Shown: piece by piece, positions 45,701-58,000 of the stretch | How positions within the stretch are numbered: position 1 is the stretch's first letter | Layout: each line of letters starts with the position of its first letter | Assembly (NCBI RefSeq): GCF_023343835.1 | Contig: NC_064437.1 | Span: forward strand, 8,025,001-8,089,000 | DNA: 64,000 bases | Origin: Lagopus muta | Lineage: Eukaryota; Chordata; Aves; Galliformes; Phasianidae | Reading direction: 5' to 3' | Notes under the pieces: model-generated | Seen by the model: only the letters and a program-made list of their open reading frames with translations | The model's database searches: none | What the model was told of the DNA's origin: nothing | Position numbers and translations under genes: made by a program

Positions 45701-48700
45701 GATGCCCCCAGGGGAAATCCGCTCCTGAGCAGGCTGGGTGATTTTCCGGGGCGCTCTCTTGGTTTTTAATTCATTTTTCCTCCGAGGAAAAGATAACAAA
45801 ACCAGGCGAGTCCCGTCGACCAAAGCAAGGCGAGTTTCATCCCACAGCCGGCCCCCATCCCAAGAGCAGGTAAGCCACTCCCAGAACCCTCGCACTGCTT
45901 CGATTTCGTTTTGTTTCTCTCTGGGAAAATCATTCAACCCGGGCCGGGACACAGCGGCAGTGTGAACTGGAGTTTCTCTGCTCAGTGAGAACCCCGGTTT
46001 AATTCCTCTGCAGTCTCCTGGTAAGAGCTCCTGGGTAAGGAAACCAGACAAGGATTTTTCATCTTCCCCATGAGAGTGGGGGAAGGGATGCACACAGCTT
46101 AGGGCTGCCTGGCAGATATGGTATTTTGGGGGTGTATAGGGGCAGGGGGTCTTCTCCATCACTGTAGGTGGCCGGGGCTGAAGGCGTGCACCACACTCAG
46201 AAAGCTTTGTTGGGTTTGGGGGAAAACACTTGGAACTCTCCATGTCACACCCTATACTTCAGAGCTGATGGCCAGCCCTGCCAGTACTGCAACTGGCCTT
46301 GGGCTTTCATGGCATCCTCATCTGCCACTGAGCATCTCCTCTGTGCCTCACACCCCATCTACACTATGGTAGGCTGGACAAGATGGGGGAATTTTACAGC
46401 CACATCACAGCTTGATCTACAGCTACACATCCACATCCCATTAAGACAGGTGGAGATGCCTGAGCCATTAATGTGCTGACAGATCTCTCACATCCCATGA
46501 GCAGTAAAAAAAATAATAAATCACAACCTTCAACTTTGCATTTTAGCTGGAAGTATTTCCAATAGCAGAGCAGCTAAAAGCCATTTTCCAAGCTCTTCTC
46601 CATCCCTTTCCTTTCAGCATTTCCCGGTGGTTCTATTTTACAGCCCAAGTTAGAATTCATCATCCAAGTTGTTTCTCACCATCACTTGTTCTCTCACTTG
46701 TGCCTGTCTGTGTCTTTCTTCTTGTTTTATTTTCCATTCATTGCTCACCTCCTGTTCTTTTCAGGGTTCAAGCAGGGAAACACATGATCCAATAGAGCCA
46801 TGCTGGGTCCACTCCTGGTTGGCCACTGATCTTCTGCTAGTATCAGATAAACTGCCACCATGTCCCTTCTGCCAAATGCAGACAACAACACAATCAGGAA
46901 GATCACTTGCTGTATGTAAAAGTTCTTTCTTTATAGCTTTCTTCTGCTTAAATGGAAGACAGTTCTTCAGAGTGAGGGCAGGAAGTAGAGAGCGTGGCAG
47001 GGACCATTCATTCACCCCAGGAGAACCAGGGGAAAAGGACACGGACATATATTTCTCCAGGAGCATGCATTTAACTTGATTTTGTGTCTGAATTACAGAA
47101 AATAACTCCCTGGGGGATGGAAACCTCCAGTTCTGCAGGCTCACACTGCTGAGATCTTCACGCAGAGACAAAGAGTGGTATGCATCTCGATACAGCAAGA
47201 AGCAGACTGAGAGGAAAAAGAGTTAAAAGGTACAAAGCTTTTCTCATTTGGTCCCACAAGCAATCACATCACTCTTTTCCTCTTTATTTTAGTGGCCTAA
47301 ACATCAGAAAAGGATTTGGAGGTGAGAACACAACACCACGACTGGGTCTGGAGCTACCTGCACCTGCAAAGGAAAAACAATCTCATCTGGACAACAGGAC
47401 ACAAAGACCCACCCCATAGGGGTGCTCATAGCCCAAGGCCCTGCTCTGATGTAATTGTATCCATCGTGGGAGAAGCCCCCTGTTGGACTTCAGTCTGACT
47501 CCAGTTGGTGTGGGGTCACCTGGGAGCTGCTGGGACTGTTCACAGCACTCCCAGCCTCGCAGCGTTGGGGCCCAGATGTCAGACTGGTTTTGATAGATGG
47601 ATAAAGCAGCAGGGCAGAGGTGGGCAGGAGCACACAGGCAGGAAACAGACCGAGTTGTAGCACTGAGCAAGGAAATCCAAAACGGACAGACACTAATTCC
47701 CACACGTGCTTTATCACTTGGAGTGATATAGGATAGTAATAAAGACAGCAACCACGCAAACAGGATGAGTCTCTCTTTACAATGACAATGCAGAGAGAGT
47801 AAACCACATTTTCTCTGTACCTCAGCCACGCTATGGGTATGGGATTGAGAAGCTCTCCAGTTCCTCTCCCACCAATTGCTGCAGCAAGCAGCCCAAAGTA
47901 TCCCCCAGCATCTGAGCTAGGATTTCTGAGGGATGCTGCCATGACACACACCTGGCACTGAAATACTTCAGCAACAACCAAACATAGGTGGGTTTCCTTT
48001 GCTGAAAGCTGGCCAGGTAGTACTGCTTTGATATGGAAGCAGTTGGACCCATCCCTATTCCCAGCCTCATCACATTGCTGCCTGAATCCAGTCATGCTCT
48101 CAGCTCCCAGGCAGAGAACTCTACAGAAGCTCCCATCACATCTCAGCTCCTCTTTCTTCACAGAGAGTATAGGCAAAGTGTTTAGCAAGCTGGGAACACT
48201 GGGAAAAAGTGTCCAAAAAAAACCAAACCAAAACAAAAAAACAACCACCTTATAAGCCACTCTTCACCTTTGTGAAGTTTTTCCCCCAAGATGGCTATTT
48301 AAGATTTTCTTCCCAAAATAATACTGTTAAGTGAAGCATGAATTCATTTAAACTGAAGGGAAATAGAAAAAGATTGAAGTTACAGAAAACCATGACTTCC
48401 AAGGGCAAAATTTGTTTTTGAGTTTTAGAGATTTGACTTCCATGAACTTCAGTACTTTCTTTACAAGTAAAACCTCACGATGTGGGGGACATCAATATTT
48501 AAATTTACCTTTTTTCCTGAAATGATTTATAAAAGTCTATCTTCTGCCCCATCTCCACATCCCACTGCCAAAACCCAAGCGCAAGGCGAGATCAAGCTGG
48601 TGGCCCAGCAATCCCTCCCACTGCCTTCAACACACTGAGAAGAGCAAAGAGCCATAGTTGTGCACAGGGTTTAATCAGGAACACATAGGTATCCGTTTTC

Positions 48701-51700
48701 ATAAAACAACTAAGGAGCCACTGTGATTGCTGCAGTGCAATCACAGCACAGGTCAGAGAAGAGTCTCTTGGTGAAGCTGCCCTAACAGAGCACTGCTCAG
48801 AGCAGAGCACACCCATGTATGCCCTCTTGTTCATGAGGGATTCCAGCTACGTGGTCCACAGAAATGGTGAAGAAACCATGACACAGCATGACTGGGAACA
48901 TCCCCTACAAGAGCAGATCTTTGCAAGGAACTTTGGCATATCGCTTAGAAACCACCCCATCCCATCAGAGCCCTGTCCAGGTTCCTCAGAGCAGGGAGAT
49001 GGTTAAAACCTGTCATCCTGCACAGTCATTCTGCAAAGCTCATACGTGAAATTTTGGCATTTCCATCATGGAAACAGGCAACTAGGCTCATTTCCTCCTC
49101 TCACCACCAGACTGATTAGCTGCAAGCCCAGGCAGACAGCTGAAATCCCATCTTGCTTACTTCCTACTCACTCTCTTTTTCCTCTGGTAATGCTCCTGCC
49201 AGGAGTGATTTCATTCACTCCTAACATAATGGCCTTTTCCCTCCCCTTAGGCCAGGAGCACACCTCTGTCATGGAGAATTTCCCTCTGTCTTGTACCTTC
49301 CACCCCATCTGCCTGTAGCTGGGCTGGCAGGTTGGGTTTTTTCACTCTGTTTAAAATGCTTTTGAGACAAAGGCTCTTTAATCCCCCTTGGCCTGGCCAG
49401 GCACCTCTGTCAGTCCCATCCTGATGGTGCAGGCAAAGGAAGGAGATGCTCATGGAGATGCACATGAGGTGGTGGAGCCAAGTGTGATGTTGCTTGGAAA
49501 GCAATCTCCTAGAACCACGTCCTAACGCCTGGCAGAAGGGACAAGGCATATATCTGTGCTGCTGGAGAAGTTGATTTTCTAGAGAGGAGATAGCCTGGCT
49601 TAGATTTTAGAGACCTCACCTGCTTTTGAGAGCATCCCACGGATGATCGATGACTAAAAGTTCACACAAAAGGAAATTTCAAGAAAAGGGTCTTCAGCCA
49701 CAATAGGCCATTGCTCATCACATAATTTCCCCATGATAAGGCAAGAGAGGCAATTCAGACTCAAATCAGACTGGACAACTGTGAATCACAGTGTTTGTCT
49801 CACATTCCTCCTAGCCAAAACTATCCCTGCTCAGTCCTGCTTGGGGCTGGGAGTATCAACCCAGAAATCTTTTCATTATTTTGGAGGTCCACAGAAATCC
49901 ACTGAAACCTTCTCCACTTCTGAAAAGCTGTGGTCACCGGGATCCTCCACCTGGGATGGGAACCTCCACATCTCAGCAGCATTGGATGCAGGGAGGCAGA
50001 TGACACCAGCACCAGATCCCATCAGAGTTGGGTGCACAGGAAAAGCAGATTGTAGTTCACCCATTGCCTCTTAGTTCTGGAGACACCCACACATCACTTC
50101 TGCTCCTGCCTCAGTGGATACAAACCCAGCTGCATCTTGCCTTGTCAGGACATGGGATTTGCCTAATTGCTTTTGCTTGGATGAGTCCATGCCAGGCTTG
50201 GTCTATCTATAAGAGAGGCTTGGATCTCCAACATCTCCTTCCATTGGCTTTACACTGTCATGCCTGCAGCTCTCAGGGCTGCTCCACAACCCACTTTTCC
50301 TGCTCACAACCCTCAGCCCACAGCACTGACACTCAGCTCACTGGTCTGCCCAACTTGTATTAGGAAATCCCATAGGCAACACAGAGCTGGCTTTGCCTTG
50401 CAGAGTCACAAAGGCCCAAGGCTGGCAGTTGCTAATTATTCTTTCGCTGCTTGCTGTCTTCTTAAGGAGCTGGGGGCTGGATGTGGGCAGCCAACAAAAA
50501 CCCAGGGGATGGACAACAAACAGAGCATCAGGGAAAGCTTTTTACCAGGCAGGTGGCCTTGCTGTAAGCATCCTGGAAGACAGGGGCTGGCCCCCATCCC
50601 AGGGTTACCAATCATGTTTCCATCACAGGTTTCTCAGATGGGCAAGGATTTGTTCACATTTCATCATTATTCATTTTTTTTTTTCCTTGGACCATGGTTG
50701 AGAAGCCCTCATTGCAAAGCTCAGTGTGAAAACCACGATCCTTCTTGCACAACCCAGAAGGCAAAGAATGACCTAGCATTGCTCATGGTGGTGAAAATGC
50801 AGATGGATGGGATGGATGCCCCACTTCTTTTTGAGCTAATCTCAAGAGTTTGGCTGCCTGAGAGAGAAGCCTGAAAAGCTTTGGGTCCATGATGGCCAGC
50901 TGCCAGGAGCACAGCCCAGTGTTGGCCAGAGCCTATAGAGAGGATGTTAGCACAGCCAGACTGTGGCCCTTGGCTGCTGTAGACACACTGTCATCTCTCC
51001 ACCAAAAGGAGACCAACAACCAACCAAACAGCAGCACATATCTTCCATCAGCAGGCACAGGCGCAGCAGACATTGAAGCCTTTGCCAAATGCACTTGTGG
51101 GCCACCAGCTGAGAGCTGGCATTGGGCTAATTACATCAAAATTCATTAAGTCAATTACTGCCTGTGTTCCCAAGGGGCTGAAGAGGGATTCCAGCAAGTG
51201 CTGAGCACGCTGCAGCAGTGCAGTGCCAGGAGGCTCTGTCTCTTTCAGTGGCCCAAGCAGGATGCAGTCACCATTTCCCTCCTATATTTGGGGACCTTCC
51301 TGACAAACCATTTGGGAAGCAGGATGGGAAAGAGCCTTAAGAATTAGGAAACCACTGGAGGGTGTTTTTCACGTGGGACATCTTTGCTCAACAACACAGA
51401 ACGCACCTGAGGAAATGGCAGCTGCTGACCATTGCTAAACAGCATCACTTGGAGAGGAAGGATCAGAAAAGAGGATAGTACAAGCTTATACCCAACACTC
51501 CCACCTCCCCATGTTGAAAATATCCACCATTTGCCTTGTAGGTGCATGAATGTACAAAAGGACACACGGGGAGCATCACTGACAGATGCCAGCACCTCTG
51601 GCTGCACAGCTCTGAAATTATGGGACCAGGGCTTTGAGATGCAGCAGAGCACTGCAGTGCACTGCCAACAGCTCACACCAACAGCCACAGACCAAAAGGC

Positions 51701-52039
51701 AGCAGCCACATCACCATCGGCCTGGGCTTCACGTGTCACTGATTGACTCAGGTTTTAATTACACCCCAATATCCCCCTGTCTCCTACAACACAAAGCTTT
51801 CAGCCAGGCAGAGATTCATAAAGGGCAGCAGCAACCACAGCAGCCCAGCCTTCAAGTCAGATGCTAACAGCTTTGGACAAGTGTGGGATTTTTATACCCC
51901 TATCTGCAGAGAAATCTGATGTTTAGTGCCCTGACTGCAAACAGGTCACCCTTAAACCCCTGAACATCCCAGGCAAAAAAAAAAAAAAGAAAAAAAAGAA
52001 AAAAAAAAAAAAAAAAAGAGGAAAAAAAGCAGTGCCGGA
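45701..52039. other. FOXE3 upstream region, no gene recognised
   Basis: Non-coding by inspection. The first about 400 bp (45720-46060) may be proximal regulatory sequence (TTTTTAATTCATTTTTCC near 45760). A 256-codon open frame on minus at 47490-48260 is unusually long but matches nothing known to me. An A-rich tract (51975-52029) ends the segment. Confidence 0.45.
51975..52029. repeat. Poly-A-rich tract
   Basis: About 55 bp of A with single G interruptions, directly adjoining the candidate OTX/SOX element. Confidence 0.9.
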
Positions 52040-52340
52040 GGGGAATTGTACTGGCTCTAATCCCTTCTGCCATTCTGCATATTCATGGAACATTGTCATA
52101 ACACATCAGCAGGACAAAAGGTCTGTCGGCACCTCCTCCTCATGCCTTTGATAAACCACGAGACAAATGCTGAGTAAACACTTGGAATCCATTCACTGCC
52201 CCATTCTCATCGGGATGAGAAAGTCCTCCTCTTTCTTGCAGGCCCAGAGCTGCTCAGCCTAATAAAGTACGGCCCACGGGCTGTGAAAAGAGAGGCCTAT
52301 GGATGGTGAAAACATGGATTATCTCATTTCACCCTCCTTG
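52040..52340. promoter_or_regulatory. Candidate FOXE3 upstream enhancer with OTX and SOX motifs
   Basis: Contains CTCTAATCCC, an OTX/PITX site (TAATCC at 52058-52063). CATGGAACATTGTCATAAC follows about 30 bp later (SOX-type CATTGT at 52091-52096). Further on are TTTGATAAACC and AGCCTAATAAAGTACGG. A GTGGGAAA core resembling an RBPJ/Su(H) site lies about 435 bp on, at 52497-52504. OTX2 and Notch/Su(H) input to the FOXE3 orthologue is known from Xenopus. Linking this block to that enhancer is inference. Confidence 0.4.
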
Positions 52341-52751
52341 TATCAGACCCTGCTCACATTTTGAGTGCACTTGGGCTGACACACACTGAAAAAAAAAAAT
52401 AATAATTAAAAATTAAAAAAAAGAAAGCCAGGGGGAAGAGGGTATTTAGAGAACGGGAGAACTGTCTGTAAAATTTCACAGATGACCTTTCCTTAGTGGG
52501 AAAGTGATTTGTTCCTGCCCCATGACCCACACCAGCCATCACCAGGAGCTTTCACATCCACATCAGCATTTCCCTAAACATTGTGGTGCCAGACGAGAAA
52601 AAACAGAACAAACTGAGCTCATTTCAAGGCCTCAAACCCTGAGAAGTTCACGGGGCATTGCCAAAAAGTGAGGTTGTGGCTTAAGATGTCCCATGCTTGG
52701 AACCAACCAGCTTCATATCTACAGGAGTGTGGGAGAGCTGGCCAGGACACA

Positions 52752-52832
52752 GAAATGATTAAGACTGGAAAAGGCCACTAAGATCATCCCATCCAACCAT
52801 CCCTGTTCCACCAAGGTTACCTTGTAACCATG
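52752..52832 (-). mobile_element. CR1 LINE 3' fragment
   Basis: AGAAATGATTAAGACTGGAA, AAGGCCACTAAGATCATCCC and ATCCAACCATCCCTG follow the reverse complement of the CR1 3' end (AATCATTAAGGTTGGAAAAGACC, then AAGATCATC, then CCAACC). Short and diverged. Confidence 0.65.
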
Positions 52833-53269
52833 TCCCTAAAATGGAGCACGGAGCAGAACATCTCCTTCCACTACTGTCCCCACCCCCGTGTGCAAGAAGG
52901 GGGATCCATCACTGCTTCTCCACGTCACCAATATCTTCCAAATCAACAGAACAGTGCTCCTAAACATTGGGCGACTTCCACAAAGTTGCTCAGGACACCA
53001 GTTGCCAAAATCTCCACTGCATGCTTCCAACACCTACAGCAAAAGCCTCGGCTGCCCATATTTCTGGAGGCTTGGGCTAAAAGAGACTGCAATAAAACAA
53101 ACAAACAAGAAATTCAATGACTCCAAACAGGGTAAGGAACTGGCTGTTTGAAAGCAGTCATCTGAAAGAGATATTTTCCAAGTAAATACCATCCTTTATT
53201 TGGAAGAATATGAGTGGTTCTCAAAATGAAAATTATCTTCAGAGATAGTAGATGGGGAACGAGCACCAG

Positions 53270-53400
53270 AAATGCAAATACGCCCATAATAGAAAACAAG
53301 AAATGGTTCTGAATTGCTGTCAAATGATTAAGAAACAATAAAAGTGCGGTTGATTAATGAGGGCCTCTTCTTTTTTAAATAAGTGGCTTGTAAACCTGTC
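53270..53400. promoter_or_regulatory. Candidate conserved non-coding element
   Basis: Contains GTCAAATGATTAAGAAACAA, ACAATAAAAG (SOX-like at 53335-53340) and GGTTGATTAATGAGGG (near-palindromic homeodomain site at 53351-53360). Dense AT-rich motifs in a compact block. Function is inferred. Confidence 0.35.
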
Positions 53401-53911
53401 CACTCGTTGAAGGATGAGGGAATTGGCTGTAAACAGCACATTCAATGCTTTTGTTTCTGCAGAACACTGAAGTTCATTGGTCTTTCAAACAACTGGCAAA
53501 AAAAAAAAAGAAAAAAAGAAAGACCACCGGCAGCTCTCCCTTGGCCTGGCACACCGCTGGTGAATGTTACAATCCAACTGTTTCACAGCGTGTTTGTCAC
53601 CCAGCATCACAGAGGAGCAGCGAGGTGCTGGCTGGGAGCAGCATCGGACACCCCAGGCAGTTTGTGTCTGCCATCGCCGAGCAACAGTGATGCAAAAGCA
53701 AAGCACGGGGCTCGCAGGGCTTCCAGGAAGCTGTTTGCTTTGCTGCCCAAAGCAACTTCCAGGCAAGCCCATTTTTGTGCGTATAACAGCCACAAGTGCC
53801 CAGCCCCAGTGACCCCAACACCCTCATCCCACCTGTGTATACTAGTTCGATGCAGCAATTTCCTTTGCCAGATAACGCTTTTTTTCCCCCCAGTCGCTGC
53901 ATTTAGAAAGG

Positions 53912-53932
53912 AAAAAAAAAAAAAAAAAAAAA
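53912..53932. repeat. Poly-A (A21)
   Basis: Simple homopolymer. No transposon body was recognised beside it. Confidence 0.85.
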
Positions 53933-54443
53933 TCACATATTTTAAATCACCAGTGTTGCTATGCCCAGATCCTCTGAGATTACTTAAGCACATAACTCTC
54001 ATTCACTTCCAAATGATCTCAATCGTCTTTGGGATGTGAGCCTCAGAGCTCAGCGTTTGGCGTTTCTCACAGACAGGAGGCTCCGGACAGCTTCCCTGTC
54101 TGCCCAGCCAGGGCCCCAGCCTGCAGGGCTTTGGGGCTGGGAATTCAACCACACTGGTCATAAACACAAGGTTTGGGCATGCAGAAATAGCGCGTAATCT
54201 TTTTTTTTCCCCCCTGTGATCCACCGTTGGCAGCTGCTGCCACGCATCCCCAACCAGCCAACAAGCCAACTGGGGTCTTTCCTAACTGTAGCTGCCCCAA
54301 GGGTGGGGGACATCATGGCTCCTTAAACCAGCAGCACTGCATCCCAGCCTGTCTATGCCACCTCCAAGGTGCCTTTTGGAAGGGTCACGATTTGGTCTGA
54401 AGATTAACGGGGATTTCTTCCTCCATCCATCGAGGTAGGTTTG

Positions 54444-54512
54444 ACGGGTTGACAGTTGGACTGGATGATCTCAAGTGGTCTTTTCCAACCTTAATGATTC
54501 TGTGATTTGGTA
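54444..54512 (+). mobile_element. CR1 LINE 3' end
   Basis: TTGGACTGGATGATCTCAAG, TGGTCTTTTCCAACCTTAAT and GATTCTGTGATT reproduce the terminal CR1 sequence (GGACTAGATGATCT, then GGTCCCTTCCAACC, then ATTCTGTGATT). Orientation is plus and only the 3' end is present. Confidence 0.85.
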
Positions 54513-54879
54513 CAGCCACATCCTGACAGCAGGATGGGGTCAGAGCACAGAGCCTTACGCTGACAACGTTCCTCTGAAAACCCAATAAGTAACTAGGGGA
54601 TCTACTAAGAGGGCTTGTCAAAATCAATCGGGGTTAAACACCTTTAGCTGCAATAACAACCATCTGACCCTGAGCTACAGAAACTGCTGCTCAGAGGGAC
54701 CCCGGGGGGTTATTCCTGACTTCCCAGTGCTGTGGGACAGATAAAAGAGCAGACGATGCAGAGCTGGGTAATCCATTCAGCCCAGCCTGGCCGTGCACTG
54801 AAGTGACAGCTCCTGGCATTTCTGCAGAGCTGGCTCCTCCTGGGAATTTTGTGCAGAGGGGGACAATTTGCCCATCCAA

Positions 54880-55060
54880 ACCTAGGCGAGCAGTTTTCTT
54901 AAATTCAATTGCCTGAAGGAGAAGGCAAATAACATTTAAGCGGAGGAAAGGGCATTAAAACCACATCTTTGATACAATGGCTGATGCAGCCCACGCTGCC
55001 GACGCCTGAAATGATAATATTTTTTTTCTTAAATAAATAGTTCAGCAGCACAATCCCAGC
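54880..55060. promoter_or_regulatory. Candidate regulatory element with abutting TCF/LEF and SOX motifs
   Basis: ATCTTTGATACAATGG at 54965-54980 places a TCF/LEF core (CTTTGAT) against a SOX core (ACAATGG) with no gap. Flanks include TTCTTAAATTCAATTGCC, AAATAACATTTAAGCGG and AAATGATAATA. The block is non-repetitive apart from a T run at about 55020-55028. Regulatory use is inferred. Confidence 0.38.
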
Positions 55061-58000
55061 CCTGCCAGCATAGGGAGGCCACAGGGGCTGCTGTTAAACT
55101 GCTGCACGCCGGACTCAGTGCCCAGGCTGGGATGGCTCAGCATGGACATGCAGATGGACAGCGGTGTCTATGCTGTACTGAGCTCCCAGACATCACTTAC
55201 AGTTTGAGTTGGCCATCAGCTCCAAGGAGGGAGTCTGAGAAGGGCAAGGTGAGCAAGGTGGGGGCAGAAAGAGAAATAAACATTCAGGATTCGAGGTACA
55301 TGACAATGAACAGACAATTTTGCAAGAGGGAACAGACTAAGCACAACTTTCCTCAGCACCAGGAATGGCTGCCACCTGGGAGGATGTCACACCACAGACA
55401 CCTGCACTGTCAACACCAATTAGCTCAGCACTGGTTTCCAACATTTCCGCCTTTATATTCCTATTCTTGCAGCCCACCACCTGCTGGAGCATAGCAATAA
55501 CCACCTCCCCATGCATTTCACAGAGAGAACCGTACCCATGGATCCTCTAGTATCTACCACGTCACACATTTAGGCATAAATGTCCATAAAGGTTGAGTGG
55601 TAGCAAAGATCAACCCAAAGAGCAGACGAGGAAGACCTGGCACAGCCTCAGCAGGGACAAAGGGAGAAACAACATTTGCTTCTGCACCTTCACGTGGGCT
55701 CACTTTTATCCAAAAATAGTAAGCACAAAAGGAAATTCAGACTGTGTGGCTCCACTCCATCTCTATCCTAAGGAGCCCAATTTCTAAAGAAAGTCTCTGA
55801 CTGTCATCGGCCAAGGGGCGCATTGTCCCTTGGAGCAGGAGCTGGTGCCACCGAGGAGGCATTCAGTCTAAATTAACTCTCCCTCTAATACCTGAGCAAA
55901 CATTTTCAGCTTGAGACTTAATATCCCTGGACATGTCTGCTGTCTCCCAGGTGAATCCCCAGATAAAAAAAGGTCAGCCTGGCTCTAATGCGGCTGTAAA
56001 GGGCTGTCAGTCAGCCCCAGAACTCTGCTTGCAAGGTCAAATGAGTTCTGAAGGTTGCTGGGGCCAGACCTGCCCTGTCACTCATTTTAAGTGCAGGGAA
56101 GGTTTGTTTTCTCGTTACAATGTCAGGTATCCCAAATTTAGGATTAGCTGTCAGCCACCACAACATCATTGTTTCAAAAGAAATGAAAAAATAAACACAT
56201 GCAAGCGCACATCTCCAACCTCAGCTAATTCCACATGCTGAGCTTGCCTGCAGGTGGGTGGTGAGGAAATTCGTCCTTCAGGGAAGGAGAGCAAGGATGG
56301 TCCCCCCCCCCCCCCACCCACACACACCAACAACCCCAAAAGCACCTTCCTTCAGTCAACAGACATGCTTGAATGATGGCATCTCCACCAAACCATCCAC
56401 TGTTGAAAAGGTGTCCACAGAACCAGGGCATCCTCTGTCTGACTCTGCCTTGGTGCCATGGCAGCATCCCTAGTGCCACGTGTGGTGTAAGTGGATCATC
56501 ATCTTCAAACCCCACTGTCTCCATCACAAGATCACTTGAGATTGTGCCTCCTGTACATATTAAGAAATTGCCTGCAGCTCCACGTTTCCTGCTGCATCCC
56601 CAGAAGTTTTTATCCTGCAGCACTGGTTATTCAGCCAACTGCACAGCCTGATAGAAGTCACAACTGCACAGCATAGGGGATGGCCAACTGCAGCATAGCT
56701 GGAAGCAGCTGGGCCAGGAATGGTTTCAGTTTGTTTGTTGTTTTAATCCAGCCAATCAAGTGAATCATCTATGTACTTAAAAACAAAACAAAAAAAAAGC
56801 TGAGCTGACACCATCTGCTATCCATCCTGGAGCAAAACTTCCCAAGTGTTATCTCCCAGAAAGAAACAACACCATCCTATCAAACACCAAGGGTGACAAT
56901 CCCTCATGCACAAGGTTACAGCCTTTCTCCAGGCAGCTTCTCCTCCATGCTGCCCATCACAGGAACATTCCACAGCAGGTTAATAATATCCAAGACCATC
57001 CTTCCCCTCAAATTTTAAAGCAAATCAATCATTTCCAAACAAAGAAACAAGACACTGCCCTCAAACATCCACAGTATTTCAAATTCAACTTTGTTTCAAC
57101 ATTCCTAGAACAGTGTTTTTCCAACAATTAAACCATTCATCTTTTTCAGACCCACTCAGGACCCTATTTCGATGCAGCATTCATCTCCCTGCTCTCAAAG
57201 CCAAGGCGCAAGCGGGCATTTCTTTCACCTCCTCCAAAACAAAAGTCACAACATTTGCTGCAGCTTCCCACCCAGGCTATGAGTGCATTCATTTCCTCAC
57301 ATTGCAACTCAGCTCTCAGTTTCACCCCATGACATTGTGCTATCAATAGCCTAAAATGGGATCCATCCGCTCCTAATTTTTAAGTTAAATTATTCTTGAA
57401 GCTCACAGGCAATAATCTGCCAGGCACTGGGCTGGACGCACATCTTCCATCTGTCAATGGACACCCCCCCATCACCACTTTTCCAGCAGAACCCCTTCTC
57501 ATTGCTACAGCATCTTATATGCAAGTGCACTCCACTTCTCCTTGCAAGTTTCAGCAGAACCAAAATTCACTCTCCAGCAAACTTACTGGAGCTCATCTTG
57601 ATACATTGGAGTCATAGAAAAAATTTGGCCAAAGACCAGACCCCTTCTATTTCCCAAACGATGTCATCCCCATCCTCGAGCGTTGCATACTGCATGTTTT
57701 CACCACTATCAACAAACACAACAAACGATGCAACGCAAACAGTTTGCAGCTCAGAGCCCACATCCCTCCCTCCTGCCTGCTGGAATCCCGAGATGGCCAA
57801 CAGCTATTAAACACATGAATGTAAATGTTAGTCGATTGCTTCTAATAGGAAACAAAAATGTTTTGAGCAGAGCTAATTGCTGGGAAATAAGGTCGTTCCA
57901 ATATTTCAGCAGGGGGTTATAAATCTCTTGGTTCCTGCCTCCTCCCAGTGTTAAGGTTTTACAGATGTTGCTGTCAGGAGGAGAGGAATGATTTCAGATG

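Noticed and set aside
45401-46243. 280-codon open frame upstream of FOXE3 whose TGA overlaps the FOXE3 ATG
   Set aside because: It runs through the putative TATA box and core promoter. It has no recognisable domain, and the short inferred 5' UTR contains no ATG, so a uORF or separate gene is unlikely.
50260-50874. 204-codon open frame on the plus strand
   Set aside because: No family resemblance, a Phe string from a T run, and overlapping frames are also open; treated as chance.
53383-54039. 218-codon open frame on the plus strand
   Set aside because: It passes through two poly-A runs (Lys strings) and has no recognisable domain. A second frame is equally open.
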